From contig NZ_JBKBHD010000001.1 in the NCBI RefSeq assembly GCF_046297875.1, positions 2,170,001-2,234,000 on the forward strand: a stretch of DNA of 64,000 nt, in the 5' to 3' direction. The first letter of the stretch is position 1, and the number at the start of each line of letters is the position of its first letter. The position numbers were made by a program, and so were the translations under genes. The stretch comes from Parvibaculum sp046297875 (GTDB lineage Bacteria; Pseudomonadota; Alphaproteobacteria; Parvibaculales; Parvibaculaceae). The notes under the pieces were generated by a model that made no database searches, had not been told where the DNA came from, and saw only the letters and a program-made list of their open reading frames with translations. This document shows positions 8,387 to 17,319 of this stretch, one piece after another.

Positions 8387-9796
8387 ATGGCATCGGACGA
8401 ACTCATCTCGAAGCTGAAGGCGGCGCTCGGGGCCCAGTGCGTATTGACCGGGGCGGAGGCGGCGGAGAAGGCGCAGGGCGGCTGGAGCAAGCTCGGTGTG
8501 CCAGCGGCGGTGCTTCGTCCGGCGAACACAGAAGAGGTATCCGCGGCCTTGAAGCTCTGCCATGCGGCGGGTGAGGGCGTGGTGCCCTGGGGCGGCAAGA
8601 CAGGGCTTGTCGAAGGTGGCGAGGCGGATGGGCATATCGCGCTTTCGCTCGAGCGCATGCACAGGATCGAGGAGATCGACGAGGCGGGTGGCACGATGAC
8701 AGTGCAGGCGGGCTGCGTATTGCAGACGGTGTGCGAAGCGGCGGACGCAAAGGGGCTCATCTTCCCGCTCGATCTCGGCGCGAGAGGCTCGGCCACCATC
8801 GGCGGCAATATTTCCACCAATGCGGGCGGCAACCGCGTGATCCGCTATGGCATGACGCGGGACATGGTGCTCGGGCTTGAGGCGGTGCTGGCGGACGGCA
8901 CGGTGATGACCTCCATGAACAAGCTCATCAAGAACAATGCGGGCTATGACCTGAAGCAGATGTTCATCGGCTCCGAGGGCACTCTCGGCGTCGTGACGCG
9001 GGCGGTGCTGCGGGTCTGGCCGAAGCCGCGCTCGCAGGATACGGGCTTCGTGGCGGTGGAAAGCTTCGAGCAGCTGCCGAAATTCCTGCGGCATATGGAG
9101 CGCGCGCTTGGCGGCACGCTCTCTGCTTTCGAAGTGATGTGGGAAGATTTCTACAAGCTCGTGACGATGGAGCCCGCCAAAGGCAAGCCGATCATCGCGC
9201 ATGGCCACCCCTATTATGTGCTGGTCGAGTCCATGGGCGGCGATCAGGAGGCGGATTCGGCGCGCTTCGAGGCGGCGATGATGGAGGCGCTGGAGGCGGG
9301 CGAGATCTCGGATGCGGTGATCGCGAAGAGCCAGGCGGAACGCGATGCGATGTGGGCGCTGCGCGACGATGTGGGGCAGGTGGTCCACACCTATCCGATG
9401 TTCACTTTCGATGTGAGCCTCGGCATTGCCGACATGGAAAGCTATATCGCTGAAGTGCGGAAGGGGCTCGCCGCGAAGTGGCCGCAAAGCTCGCTGATGG
9501 TGTTCGGCCATCTAGGCGACGGCAATCTGCATGTTATTCCGGGGCGCTTCCCGGATGCGAATATCGAGACGCGGCGCGGCGTGGAGGCCGTCGTTTATGG
9601 CGAATTGCGCAAGCGCAACGGCTCGGTTTCGGCGGAACACGGGATCGGCCTCGAAAAGCGGCCCTATCTCGACTGGTCGCGCAGCCCGGAGGAAGTGACG
9701 CTGATGCGGTTTCTGAAGCGCACACTCGACCCGAAGAACATTCTCAACCCCGGCAAGGTGCTGGAACCTGTGCCTCAGACCAAGGCGGCGGAATAG
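8387..9796 (+). CDS. FAD-linked 2-hydroxyacid dehydrogenase (GlcD / D-2-hydroxyglutarate dehydrogenase family)
   Basis: A 469-residue flavoprotein that oxidises a D-2-hydroxyacid to the 2-oxoacid. The VAO/PCMH-type FAD domain includes VPWGGKTGLVEGG and the PLDLGARGSATIGGNIS region. The C-terminal domain carries the metal-binding HLGDGNLH (residues 375-382) and the SAEHGIG motif (around 415-421) typical of D-2-hydroxyglutarate and D-lactate dehydrogenases. No FeS partner (GlcF-like) lies next to it, which favours the stand-alone D-2-hydroxyglutarate or D-lactate type over glycolate oxidase. A GGGAGG site precedes the ATG. It follows glpK by 62 bases, and cotranscription is possible. Confidence 0.85.
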   Translation: MASDELISKLKAALGAQCVLTGAEAAEKAQGGWSKLGVPAAVLRPANTEEVSAALKLCHAAGEGVVPWGGKTGLVEGGEADGHIALSLERMHRIEEIDEAGGTMTVQAGCVLQTVCEAADAKGLIFPLDLGARGSATIGGNISTNAGGNRVIRYGMTRDMVLGLEAVLADGTVMTSMNKLIKNNAGYDLKQMFIGSEGTLGVVTRAVLRVWPKPRSQDTGFVAVESFEQLPKFLRHMERALGGTLSAFEVMWEDFYKLVTMEPAKGKPIIAHGHPYYVLVESMGGDQEADSARFEAAMMEALEAGEISDAVIAKSQAERDAMWALRDDVGQVVHTYPMFTFDVSLGIADMESYIAEVRKGLAAKWPQSSLMVFGHLGDGNLHVIPGRFPDANIETRRGVEAVVYGELRKRNGSVSAEHGIGLEKRPYLDWSRSPEEVTLMRFLKRTLDPKNILNPGKVLEPVPQTKAAE

Positions 9797-9874
9797 CCGG
9801 TTTGCGGTGAGCCCCCGCCTCGTGGCACACTGACCGGAACATAGAATCCGGTTTTTGAGGAAAGGGAGGACGCC

Positions 9875-10651
9875 ATGTCCGTTGCCGCAGATTTCAGAGA
9901 CGTTCCTGTGCGCGAACTCGTGACGGAGGCGGAGTGGCAGGTGCGTGTGGACCTCGCGGCCACCTACCGGCTGGTCGAGCATTACGGGTGGAGCGACCTC
10001 ATCTATACGCATATCTCGGCACGCGTGCCGGGGCCCGAGCACCACTTCCTCATCAATCCCTATGGCATGAGCTTCGACGAGATCACGGCATCGAGCCTCG
10101 TGAAGATCGATCTCGACGGCAATATCGTCATGCCGACCGACTATGCGGTGAACCCGGCGGGCTTCACCATCCACAGCGCGGTGCATATGTCGGTGCCGGA
10201 GGCGAATGCGGTGATCCATACGCATTCGGACGATGGTGTTGCCGTGTCGGCGCAGGCGGACGGGCTGCTGCCGCTGTCGCAGACGGCGATGGTCGTGCTC
10301 GAAGACCTCGCCTATCACGACTATGAAGGCATTGCGCTCGAGCATGACGAGCGCGAGCGGCTGGTCGCCGATCTTGGCAACAAGCATTGCATGATCCTGC
10401 GCAATCACGGTTTGCTGACGGCGGGCGCGACCTGCGCCGACGCTTTCCTGCGGCTCTATTTCCTGGAGCGGGCCTGCACCATGCAGGTGCGCGCGCTTGC
10501 GGGCGGCGTGAAGCTGACCATGCCCAATCCCGGCGTGCCGGAAAAGACGGCGGACCAGGGCATGTTCCACAAGAAGCACGGCATCGGCAACCTGGCCTGG
10601 CCCGCCCTTCTGCGCACGCTCGACCGGATCGATCCGTCCTTCCGCGATTGA
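9875..10651 (+). CDS. Class II aldolase/adducin family protein
   Basis: A 258-residue protein with the aldolase II fold. The zinc ligands are present: His115 and His117 in VIHTHS and His178 in LRNHGL. The segment that in fuculose-phosphate aldolase carries the catalytic Glu (PSSE) reads NPAGF here, so the usual aldol chemistry is doubtful. Many adducin-like bacterial members share this change and have no assigned substrate. AAAGGGAGG precedes the ATG. It lies 78 bases after the FAD dehydrogenase and 94 before the CoxL-like gene on the same strand. Confidence 0.82.
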   Translation: MSVAADFRDVPVRELVTEAEWQVRVDLAATYRLVEHYGWSDLIYTHISARVPGPEHHFLINPYGMSFDEITASSLVKIDLDGNIVMPTDYAVNPAGFTIHSAVHMSVPEANAVIHTHSDDGVAVSAQADGLLPLSQTAMVVLEDLAYHDYEGIALEHDERERLVADLGNKHCMILRNHGLLTAGATCADAFLRLYFLERACTMQVRALAGGVKLTMPNPGVPEKTADQGMFHKKHGIGNLAWPALLRTLDRIDPSFRD

Positions 10652-10745
10652 TCCCCCGCACCGGCGCGTCCTGCGCTGGCGATGTTCCATTCCGGGTGCG
10701 GGTTCTTGTTCGCGCATCCTTCACGCATCTGAGTGAGGTCCGTTC

Positions 10746-13085
10746 ATGGTGAAGTTCGGTGTGGGGCAGCCGGCGCGGCGCGTCGAGGATATGCGTCTTG
10801 TTTCGGGCAAGGGGCGGTTCACCGACGACATCTCGCTGCCGGGTCAGCTCTATGCGGTGATGGTGCGCAGCCCCCATGCCCATGCGCGGATTGCCAGCAT
10901 CGACACGGAAGATGCGAAGGCAGCGCCGGGCGTCGTCGCCATCTATACGGGCAAGGATGCGGAAGAGGCGGGGCTCGGCACGGTCTATTCGCCCGCCGCC
11001 GACATGCTGAAGAACAAGGACGGCACGCCGATCTTCAAGACGACGCGCTGGCTGATCGCGCGCGACCGTGTGCGCCATGTCGGCGATCTTGTGGCGATGG
11101 TCGTTGCCGAAACGCCGGCGCAGGCGCGTGACGCGGCGGACCTCGTGATGGTCGATTATGAAGACCTGCCGGTGATTGCGGATACGGCGGGCGCGCTTGC
11201 CGCGGATGCGCCGGTGATCTGGGAGGAAAACGGGAGCAATCTCGCCTATGACTGGTCAATCGGCGAGGCGGAGCCGGTCGAGGCGGCGATGAAGGCCGCG
11301 CATCATGTGACGCGGGTGAAGCTCATCAACAATCGCATCGTCGTGGCGGCAATGGAGCCGCGCGCCGCGCTCGGGAATTACGAGGCGGATCGCGATCACT
11401 ATACGCTTTATGTGTGCAGCCAGGGTGTGCATGGCATGCGCACGAATATCGCGAAGCACTCGCTGAACATTCCGGTCGAGAAGCTGCGCGTCGTGACGGA
11501 GGATGTGGGCGGCGGCTTCGGCATGAAGACCTTCGTCTATCCCGAATATCCACTGGTGCTGTTTGCCTCGAAGATGATCGGCCGTCCGGTGAAGTGGACG
11601 GCGGACCGCTCGGAAAGCTTCCTGACGGACAGCCAGGGCCGCGACCATGTGACGGAAGCTGCCCTCGCGCTCGACAAGGATGGCAAGATCCTCGCCGTGA
11701 AAGTCGACACGATCGCCAATCTCGGCGCCTATCAGAGCCAGTTCGGGCCTTTCATTCCCTCGCTCGCGCCGCGCGGCATGCATGTCGGCGTCTATATGGT
11801 GCCGGCGATGCATAATCATGTGCGCGCGGTCTATACGAACACGGTGCCGGTGGACGCCTATCGCGGCGCGGGGCGGCCCGAAGCGTCTTATGTGATCGAA
11901 CGGCTGATGGAGAAAGCCGCGCGCGAGATGGGTCTCACGCCCGACGACATCCGCCGCCGCAATTTCGTGCCGCCAAGCGCGATGCCGCTCAATGCGGCGC
12001 CGTCGCTGCCTTTCGACTCCGGCGATTTCGAGCGCAATCTGAACGATGCGATGAAGCGGGCGGATGTTTCGGGTTTCGCCGCGCGGCGCGCGGCGGCGGA
12101 GCGCGAGGGCAAGCTCCTCGGGCTCGGATACAGCTATTATGTCGAGCGCACGGCGGCGGGCATGGCCGATTATGCGCGCATCTCGGTCGATCCGAAGGAC
12201 GGGCACGTCCATGTCTGGACTGGCCAGCAGACGAACGGGCAGGGGCATGAGACGGCCTGGACGCAACTTGTGTCGTCGCGGCTCGGTATCGACGGCGAGA
12301 AGATCAAGGTGCATCTTGGCGACTCCGATGTGCTGCCCGGCGGCGCGGGCACCGGCGGCTCCAAGGCGCTCTACATGGCGGGCGGCGCGATTTCCGATGC
12401 CTCAGACAAGCTGATCGAGAAGGGCCGGGAGATCGCGGCGAACGAACTCGAAGCGGCGAAGGCCGATATCGAATATCGCGGGGCCGATGGCGAGCCTGTG
12501 TTCGTGGTCGCGGGCACGGACAAGGTGATCGACCTCTTCGCGGTGGCGAAGATTGCCGAAGGCCAAGCCGATCTCGGCGAATTCGCAGGCGACGGCGAAT
12601 ATACGCAGAAGGGCAATACCTTCCCGAATGGCGCGCATATCTGCGAGGTGGAGATCGACGCGGAGACTGGCACCTATCGCGTCACGAGGTTTACTGCGGT
12701 GGACGATTTCGGACAGATCCTGAACCCGCTGCTCGTTGCGGGGCAAGTGCATGGGGGCATCGTGCAGGGGCTTGGCCAGGCGATGGGCGAACATGCCGTT
12801 TATGACGAGAACGGCCAGCTCGTGACCGGCTCCTTCATGGACTATTGGATGCCGCGCGCCTCCGACTTCCCGGATTTCGATGTGAGCTATAACGAGATCC
12901 CGGCGCGCTCCAATGCGCTTGGCGTGAAGGGCGCGGGAGAGGCCGGCACAGTCGGCGCGCCTGCGGCCTTCATCAATGCGATGATCGATGCACTGGCGCC
13001 CTATGGCATCGAGGAAATCGACATGCCGGTGACGCCTGTGAAGCTCTGGGAGATCCTGCAACGGGGCCGCAAGGCGGCGGAGTAG
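10746..13085 (+). CDS. Molybdopterin-binding hydroxylase large subunit (CoxL / xanthine dehydrogenase family)
   Basis: A 779-residue large subunit of a molybdenum hydroxylase. It has the N-terminal a/b hammerhead (GKGRFTDDISLPGQLYAVMVRSPHAHA) and the cofactor-binding motifs DVGGGFGMK, GQQTNGQGHET and GTGGSKA. The proposed catalytic Glu732 lies in GVKGAGEAG. The CO-dehydrogenase signature AYxCSFR reads AYRGAGRPE, so this is not a form I CO dehydrogenase; the substrate is unknown. Such enzymes normally work with a FAD subunit and a 2Fe-2S subunit encoded next door. Neither is here, so the partners must be elsewhere. An AraC-type regulator begins 6 bases after its stop. Confidence 0.87.
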   Translation: MVKFGVGQPARRVEDMRLVSGKGRFTDDISLPGQLYAVMVRSPHAHARIASIDTEDAKAAPGVVAIYTGKDAEEAGLGTVYSPAADMLKNKDGTPIFKTTRWLIARDRVRHVGDLVAMVVAETPAQARDAADLVMVDYEDLPVIADTAGALAADAPVIWEENGSNLAYDWSIGEAEPVEAAMKAAHHVTRVKLINNRIVVAAMEPRAALGNYEADRDHYTLYVCSQGVHGMRTNIAKHSLNIPVEKLRVVTEDVGGGFGMKTFVYPEYPLVLFASKMIGRPVKWTADRSESFLTDSQGRDHVTEAALALDKDGKILAVKVDTIANLGAYQSQFGPFIPSLAPRGMHVGVYMVPAMHNHVRAVYTNTVPVDAYRGAGRPEASYVIERLMEKAAREMGLTPDDIRRRNFVPPSAMPLNAAPSLPFDSGDFERNLNDAMKRADVSGFAARRAAAEREGKLLGLGYSYYVERTAAGMADYARISVDPKDGHVHVWTGQQTNGQGHETAWTQLVSSRLGIDGEKIKVHLGDSDVLPGGAGTGGSKALYMAGGAISDASDKLIEKGREIAANELEAAKADIEYRGADGEPVFVVAGTDKVIDLFAVAKIAEGQADLGEFAGDGEYTQKGNTFPNGAHICEVEIDAETGTYRVTRFTAVDDFGQILNPLLVAGQVHGGIVQGLGQAMGEHAVYDENGQLVTGSFMDYWMPRASDFPDFDVSYNEIPARSNALGVKGAGEAGTVGAPAAFINAMIDALAPYGIEEIDMPVTPVKLWEILQRGRKAAE

Positions 13086-13091
13086 GCTCTT

Positions 13092-13793
13092 ATGTGGGCC
13101 GGGCGCTTCGAGTTCGGCGAGGGGTGGGCCGTCTATCGCGGACGAACGGATGCCAATGCGCCGCATCGCCATGCCGCAATCCAGATTGCGGCCGGCAGGG
13201 ATGCCGGCATCGCGATGCGGAGCGACCGCACCGTGCTGGAGGCGCGGGCGATCGTCATTCCGCCTATGGTGCGGCATGAATTCCTGAGCGCGCGCGGCGA
13301 AGTGACGGCGCTATATGTCGAGGCCGAATTGCCGCTTGGCCGCGCGCTGCGGCGGCGGTTTGGCGAGGCGATATCGCCGCTTCCCGAGAGCCTCGCGGCA
13401 TCACTTTCAACGGCCGATCCCGAAAACGCGATCATTGAGCTCTCCGCATTTCTAGATATCGCCGCGCCGGAAGCCCTCGACCCGCGGCTTACCGCGTCGC
13501 TTGCCTTTCTGCGCAATGAGCCCGGCGAGCGGGGCGCTATCGGCGCGGCGGCAAAGGCGGCCGGGCTTTCGGCGCAGCGATTGAGGGAACTGGCTCAGGC
13601 CGAACTCGGCGTCGCGCTGTCGCAATCGCTGCTGTGGCAGAAGCTTGGCCGCGCCTCGCGCGCAATTGCCGCCGGTGCGACGCTCGCCGAAGCCGCCGCG
13701 TCGGGCGGCTTCTCGGATCAGGCGCATTTCTCCCGCACCATGCGGCGCATGTTCGGCGTCACGCCCGGCGTTGCGGCGGGGACCCTTGGCTGA
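13092..13793 (+). CDS. AraC-family transcriptional regulator
   Basis: A 233-residue regulator with a cupin-like N-terminal part (HRHAAIQIAAG, VIPPMVRHEFLSARG) and a C-terminal double helix-turn-helix (about residues 150-230) ending in the family pattern AAASGGFSDQAHFSRTMRRMFGVTPG. The start is 6 bases after the CoxL-like stop, so the two are probably cotranscribed and it may control that gene. It converges with the methyltransferase gene, 3 bases apart. Confidence 0.88.
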   Translation: MWAGRFEFGEGWAVYRGRTDANAPHRHAAIQIAAGRDAGIAMRSDRTVLEARAIVIPPMVRHEFLSARGEVTALYVEAELPLGRALRRRFGEAISPLPESLAASLSTADPENAIIELSAFLDIAAPEALDPRLTASLAFLRNEPGERGAIGAAAKAAGLSAQRLRELAQAELGVALSQSLLWQKLGRASRAIAAGATLAEAAASGGFSDQAHFSRTMRRMFGVTPGVAAGTLG

Positions 13794-13796
13794 ACG

Positions 13797-14459
13797 TCAG
13801 GCCGGTTTCACCGCGTGGTAGATGCTGATCGAGCCAGTATGTGTCGGGAAGACACGACGCTCCTCAAGTGCGGTGAAGCCTGCGGCCGGAATCAATTCGC
13901 TCAGAATGCCGTCCGCATTCGGCTGCGTATATTCGAAGCCGTCCGCCATCTGCACCTGCCGGAAAAGTGTGCGCATCAGGAAGGAGCGTTGCAGGCCGTA
14001 ATCGCCGATAACAAGGCGGCCGCCCGGCTTCAGCAGGCGAAAGGCGGATGCCAGGATGCCGGACTTCACCTCCATTGGACATTGATGCAGGACGAGGCTC
14101 GACACCACGGCATCCGCGAAGCCCTCGCCGAGATGGTCATGCGCCTCGTCGCCGAAACCTTCGTGCCATTCGATGGCCGCGTCCGCCCCCTCTGCCTTGG
14201 CGCGGGCTATCGCAAGAACCTGCGGGTCGGGATCGATCGCGATCATGCGAATGTCCGGGGTTTGCGTCTTCAGCAGTATCGCCTGACTACCCGTGCCCGC
14301 GCCGATATCCACCACGGTTTCGCCGGGTGCGAGCGCGAGGGCCTTGGCGACGAGGGGGCGCCAGCGCTTTTCCCGCGTCATGATAGCGATGACCTTGTCA
14401 TAGGCATTGGTGAACTCGGCTTTGCCGAGAGCGGGCACGAAGTCGCGTTTGGCGGGCAT
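13797..14459 (-). CDS. Class I SAM-dependent methyltransferase
   Basis: A 220-residue Rossmann-fold methyltransferase. SAM motif I is VVDIGAGTGSQA, followed by the acidic IAIDPDP of motif II, VVSSLVLHQCP and LKPGGRLVIGDYG of motifs III-IV. The substrate cannot be read from the sequence; related proteins are often annotated as ubiquinone/menaquinone-type or small-molecule methyltransferases. GGGAGAG lies 6 bases before the ATG and is part of a hairpin (see 14466-14481). It is divergent from the tetR-type gene, with a perfect operator-like palindrome between them, so it is a candidate target of that regulator. Confidence 0.85.
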   Translation of the reverse strand: MPAKRDFVPALGKAEFTNAYDKVIAIMTREKRWRPLVAKALALAPGETVVDIGAGTGSQAILLKTQTPDIRMIAIDPDPQVLAIARAKAEGADAAIEWHEGFGDEAHDHLGEGFADAVVSSLVLHQCPMEVKSGILASAFRLLKPGGRLVIGDYGLQRSFLMRTLFRQVQMADGFEYTQPNADGILSELIPAAGFTALEERRVFPTHTGSISIYHAVKPA

Positions 14460-14465
14460 GGGTCT

Positions 14466-14481
14466 CTCCCTGTTCAGGGAG
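14466..14481 (-). promoter_or_regulatory. Inverted repeat covering the methyltransferase ribosome binding site
   Basis: The arms CTCCCTG and CAGGGAG, two bases apart, are perfectly complementary. In the mRNA of the methyltransferase gene they would fold into a hairpin that buries the GGGAG of the ribosome binding site. It could equally be a protein-binding operator in DNA. No experimental basis. Confidence 0.45.
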
Positions 14482-14562
14482 GACGCTAAGGGCCGGGAGC
14501 GGGGCGGTCTTGAACGAAACGCTGACAGGATTCAGGCAGACCGCCCGCAAAGGGAGGGTAAT

Positions 14563-14585
14563 CATATTGACATTTTGTCAATATG
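14563..14585. promoter_or_regulatory. Operator-like palindrome between methyltransferase and tetR-type gene
   Basis: Perfect 9-base arms CATATTGAC (14563-14571) and GTCAATATG (14577-14585) separated by ATTTT. It is AT-rich in a GC-rich region, symmetric, and lies in a 142-base divergent spacer next to a TetR-family gene, which is the usual position and form of an autoregulatory TetR site. TTGACA occurs within it on both strands, so binding would block a -35 element, although no good -10 was found. Confidence 0.7.
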
Positions 14586-14601
14586 GCCCGACGCTTTCTG
14601 C

Positions 14602-15300
14602 ATGACCACGGAGGAAACGGGTTCCAGAACCCGAGAAGCCGCAGAAGCGGCCGTTCTGGAAGATGGTGACCGGGGAGAATCGGCCGTGCGGGCGAGCGGG
14701 GCTGAACCTTCCGGCGTGAGCGGCGGCGCGAAGCGGAAGCTCGAGAGCCGGCGAAAGCTCATGGAGGCGGCGCGCAAGCTCTTCGCCGAGCGCGGCTATC
14801 ACGAAACGCGGCCGCAGGATATTTCCAAGGCGGCGGGCGTCGGTCACGGCACCTTCTATCTGCATTTCGAAGACAAGCTCGATTGCTTCCTCGCCTTCAC
14901 CGACGAGGCGGCGGACGAGCTGCATGAATTCGTCGAGCGGCACATGGCCCTTGCGCATTCGCTGGACGAAGGTATCCGCGAATTGCTGATCGCCGTCTTC
15001 GAATATTCCGACAAGAATCCCGGTGTGCTCGGCGCGGCGCTGACCGATATCGATGTGCTCAGCACCGGTGGCGTGGGGCGGCGCGGGCCGGTGGATCGCT
15101 GGGCGGATGTCTGGGCCGAACTCATGGAGAAGTGGAAGACGACGGGCGAGGTGTCGCCGGACGTCGATACCCGCATGGCTGGGTATCTTATCGTCGGTGC
15201 GATCAAGCAGGGCGGCGCCTATGGCGTTCGCCGCAAGCTCGACCGCAAGAAAATGATCGACAGCATGACCTGGCTATTCGTCCGGGCACTGAAGAAATAA
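14602..15300 (+). CDS. TetR/AcrR-family transcriptional regulator
   Basis: A ~232-residue regulator. After a disordered N-terminal stretch of about 45 residues comes the TetR DNA-binding domain: RRKLMEAARKLFAERGYHETRPQDISKAAGVGHGTFYLHFEDK. The C-terminal ligand domain is helical and unassigned. The ATG at 14602 has no clear ribosome binding site; a start nearer the HTH is possible and would shorten the tail. The palindrome at 14563-14585 is 17 bases upstream. The next gene begins 30 bases downstream on the same strand, so the regulator probably controls the di-iron/SDR pair. Confidence 0.85.
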   Translation: MTTEETGSRTREAAEAAVLEDGDRGESAVRASGAEPSGVSGGAKRKLESRRKLMEAARKLFAERGYHETRPQDISKAAGVGHGTFYLHFEDKLDCFLAFTDEAADELHEFVERHMALAHSLDEGIRELLIAVFEYSDKNPGVLGAALTDIDVLSTGGVGRRGPVDRWADVWAELMEKWKTTGEVSPDVDTRMAGYLIVGAIKQGGAYGVRRKLDRKKMIDSMTWLFVRALKK

Positions 15301-15330
15301 GGGCCACAAGGCTCACGGGAGGAGAACTAG

Positions 15331-16365
15331 ATGGCGAAGCTCACATATACGCGCGATGAACTGATGGCGAGCCACGACTATGCGCGGCCGCATGAACAGG
15401 CAGGATACCGGTTGCATGGCGGGTTTCTGGCAGACGGCACTTATGTTTCGCCGCGCGTGCTGCATCGCTGGCCGGCGGTTCATGCCTGGCAGGAGGCGCT
15501 GACAGCGAAAGGCTGGCCGCTGATCGATGCGACCGTGCAGCTGCTGAAGCGTGGCAATTACCCGAATATTCCGCAGGAGCGCTTTCTGCTGAGCCATGGC
15601 ATGGGGCAGCAGCTGTGGAATTCGCTCACCATTACCGGCGTGATCGAGGCGCGGGGACGTGCGCTTTGCGACCTGGTGGCGCCGGACTTCCAGCAGATCA
15701 TCGTCGAGGATATTTCGCGGACCTGCACGGGCCATCTCCACAAGGGGCTGCTCTACGCGCATGGCGCGGATGAGGGCGGCGATCCGGCGGAACCCGAATT
15801 CGGCGCGCATGATGCGATGTGGTATGCGGCGCGGGATCTCTGTTTCGGCAAGGACCGCTATCCTCTGCCTGAAATCCCCGAAAGCATTGCGCGGCCGGAT
15901 ACGGGCCGGCTGATGCCGCAACTTCCTGCGGGTTTCGAGCAGCTTATCCTCCTGCTCATGAATGTGCTGATGATCGAGGTGCGGGCGGAGAGCTTCTTTG
16001 CATTCTGCTGCGAGATCATGCGCGATCCCGAGGCGTTCCCCGCGCGGCGCGCGGAAGCGGCCGAGGCGGCGGCTATGGTCGAACGCATCCGGACCGACGA
16101 AGCGATCCATGTCGGTTATCTGCAGACCACGGTGTCTGAGATGCGCAGCTTCACCTTCAAGACCGTCGATGGCGGGACGGTGAAGGGGACCGATCTGATC
16201 GATCCTATCTGGCAGGGCATGGTGCACTGGCATGCCGTGACGCAGGCCGATTTCTCGCGCGAGCAGACGCGCGAGGCGATCCGCGTCGGTCTCGAAAAAG
16301 CGCCCAATGGCGCAACACTCTTCGCCGAGTTCGACGCGCTCGACGATCTCGCAAAGGCAGCATGA
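15331..16365 (+). CDS. Unassigned helical protein, possible ferritin-like di-iron protein
   Basis: I do not recognise a named family for this 344-residue protein. It is rich in predicted helix and carries carboxylate/His pairs that would suit a four-helix di-iron site: Glu126 with His135 and His137 in VEDISRTCTGHLH, Glu216 and Glu220 in IEVRAESFF, and Glu257 with His260 in RTDEAIHVGYL. The last is an ExxH motif. No signal peptide or clear membrane segment is seen. GGGAGG precedes the ATG. Its stop overlaps the start of the downstream SDR (ATGA), showing translational coupling, so the two probably act on one substrate. The di-iron idea is inference. Confidence 0.6.
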   Translation: MAKLTYTRDELMASHDYARPHEQAGYRLHGGFLADGTYVSPRVLHRWPAVHAWQEALTAKGWPLIDATVQLLKRGNYPNIPQERFLLSHGMGQQLWNSLTITGVIEARGRALCDLVAPDFQQIIVEDISRTCTGHLHKGLLYAHGADEGGDPAEPEFGAHDAMWYAARDLCFGKDRYPLPEIPESIARPDTGRLMPQLPAGFEQLILLLMNVLMIEVRAESFFAFCCEIMRDPEAFPARRAEAAEAAAMVERIRTDEAIHVGYLQTTVSEMRSFTFKTVDGGTVKGTDLIDPIWQGMVHWHAVTQADFSREQTREAIRVGLEKAPNGATLFAEFDALDDLAKAA

Positions 16366-17246
16366 TGAAAGATATTTCCGGCAAGACCGCCTTCGTGACA
16401 GGCGGCGCAAGCGGCATTGGACTGTCGATGGCGCGGGCCTTTGGCGCTGCGGGCATGAATGTGATGCTCGCCGATATCAACGAGGACGATCTAAACGTGG
16501 CGCTGAAGGATCTGCGCGAGCGGCAGATCAAGGCGGAAGGCGTACGCTGCGACGTGGCGGAACGCTCCTCCGTGGAGCAGGCCGCGCGTGCGACGCTCGA
16601 TGCCTTCGGCAAGGTGCATGTCGTCTGCAACAATGCGGGCGTCGGCGCGGGCGGGGCCATTGGTACGATGGAGCCGGGCGACTGGGAATGGACCATCGCG
16701 GTCAATGTCATGGGCGTGGTTTATGGCATGGAGGTTTTCCTGCCGCATATTCGCGCGCATGGCGAAGGCGGGCATTTCGTCAATACGGCGTCGATGGCCG
16801 GGATCATTTCCGCGCCGGGCATGGAGCCCTATACGGCGTCGAAATATGCTGTGGTCGGCATGTCGGAAGGCTGGGTGCAGCAGCTAGCACCGGAGAATAT
16901 CGGCCTGTCGGTTCTCTGCCCCGGTTTCGTCAAGACGCGAATCTATGAAAGCGATCGCGCGCGGCAGGAGAAATATGGTTCGGCGAACGACGAGCGCGAT
17001 CCCGAGCGGGAGGAGATCGCCAAGCAGTTCGTTCTGTCGGGTATCGACCCTGACCATGTCGGCGCGCGGGTGGTTGAGGCCATTCTCGGAAATGAGCTCT
17101 ACATTTTCACCCACCCGGACATGGCGCCGCTTTTCGAGGCGCGGGCAGCGGCCATCCGCAGCGCCTTTGCCCATGCGGCGGAAAGCCCGGCGCTGAAGGG
17201 CGTCGCGTTCCGCTCGCCGGAGAAAATTGCGCTTCTCGACCAGTGA
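16362..17246 (+). CDS. Short-chain dehydrogenase/reductase
   Basis: A classical SDR of 294 residues. The cofactor loop TGGASGIG is at residues 13-20, NNAG at 90-93, and the catalytic set Asn115, Ser144, Tyr157 and Lys161 (YTASK) is complete. Asp38 after the second strand (LADIN) suggests a preference for NAD(H). It is longer than the ~250-residue norm, with a C-terminal extension containing LGNELYIFTHPDM, a feature of SDRs annotated as acting on hydrophobic alcohols or ketones. It begins 4 bases inside the upstream unassigned gene. Substrate unknown. Confidence 0.9.
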   Translation: MMKDISGKTAFVTGGASGIGLSMARAFGAAGMNVMLADINEDDLNVALKDLRERQIKAEGVRCDVAERSSVEQAARATLDAFGKVHVVCNNAGVGAGGAIGTMEPGDWEWTIAVNVMGVVYGMEVFLPHIRAHGEGGHFVNTASMAGIISAPGMEPYTASKYAVVGMSEGWVQQLAPENIGLSVLCPGFVKTRIYESDRARQEKYGSANDERDPEREEIAKQFVLSGIDPDHVGARVVEAILGNELYIFTHPDMAPLFEARAAAIRSAFAHAAESPALKGVAFRSPEKIALLDQ

Positions 17247-17319
17247 AGCCGCCTCGGGGTTCAGAATGTGTTAGGTTGCGTCGGTTGTTCGAGTAGCGTT
17301 ATTGCCGGAGATCAAGCAG

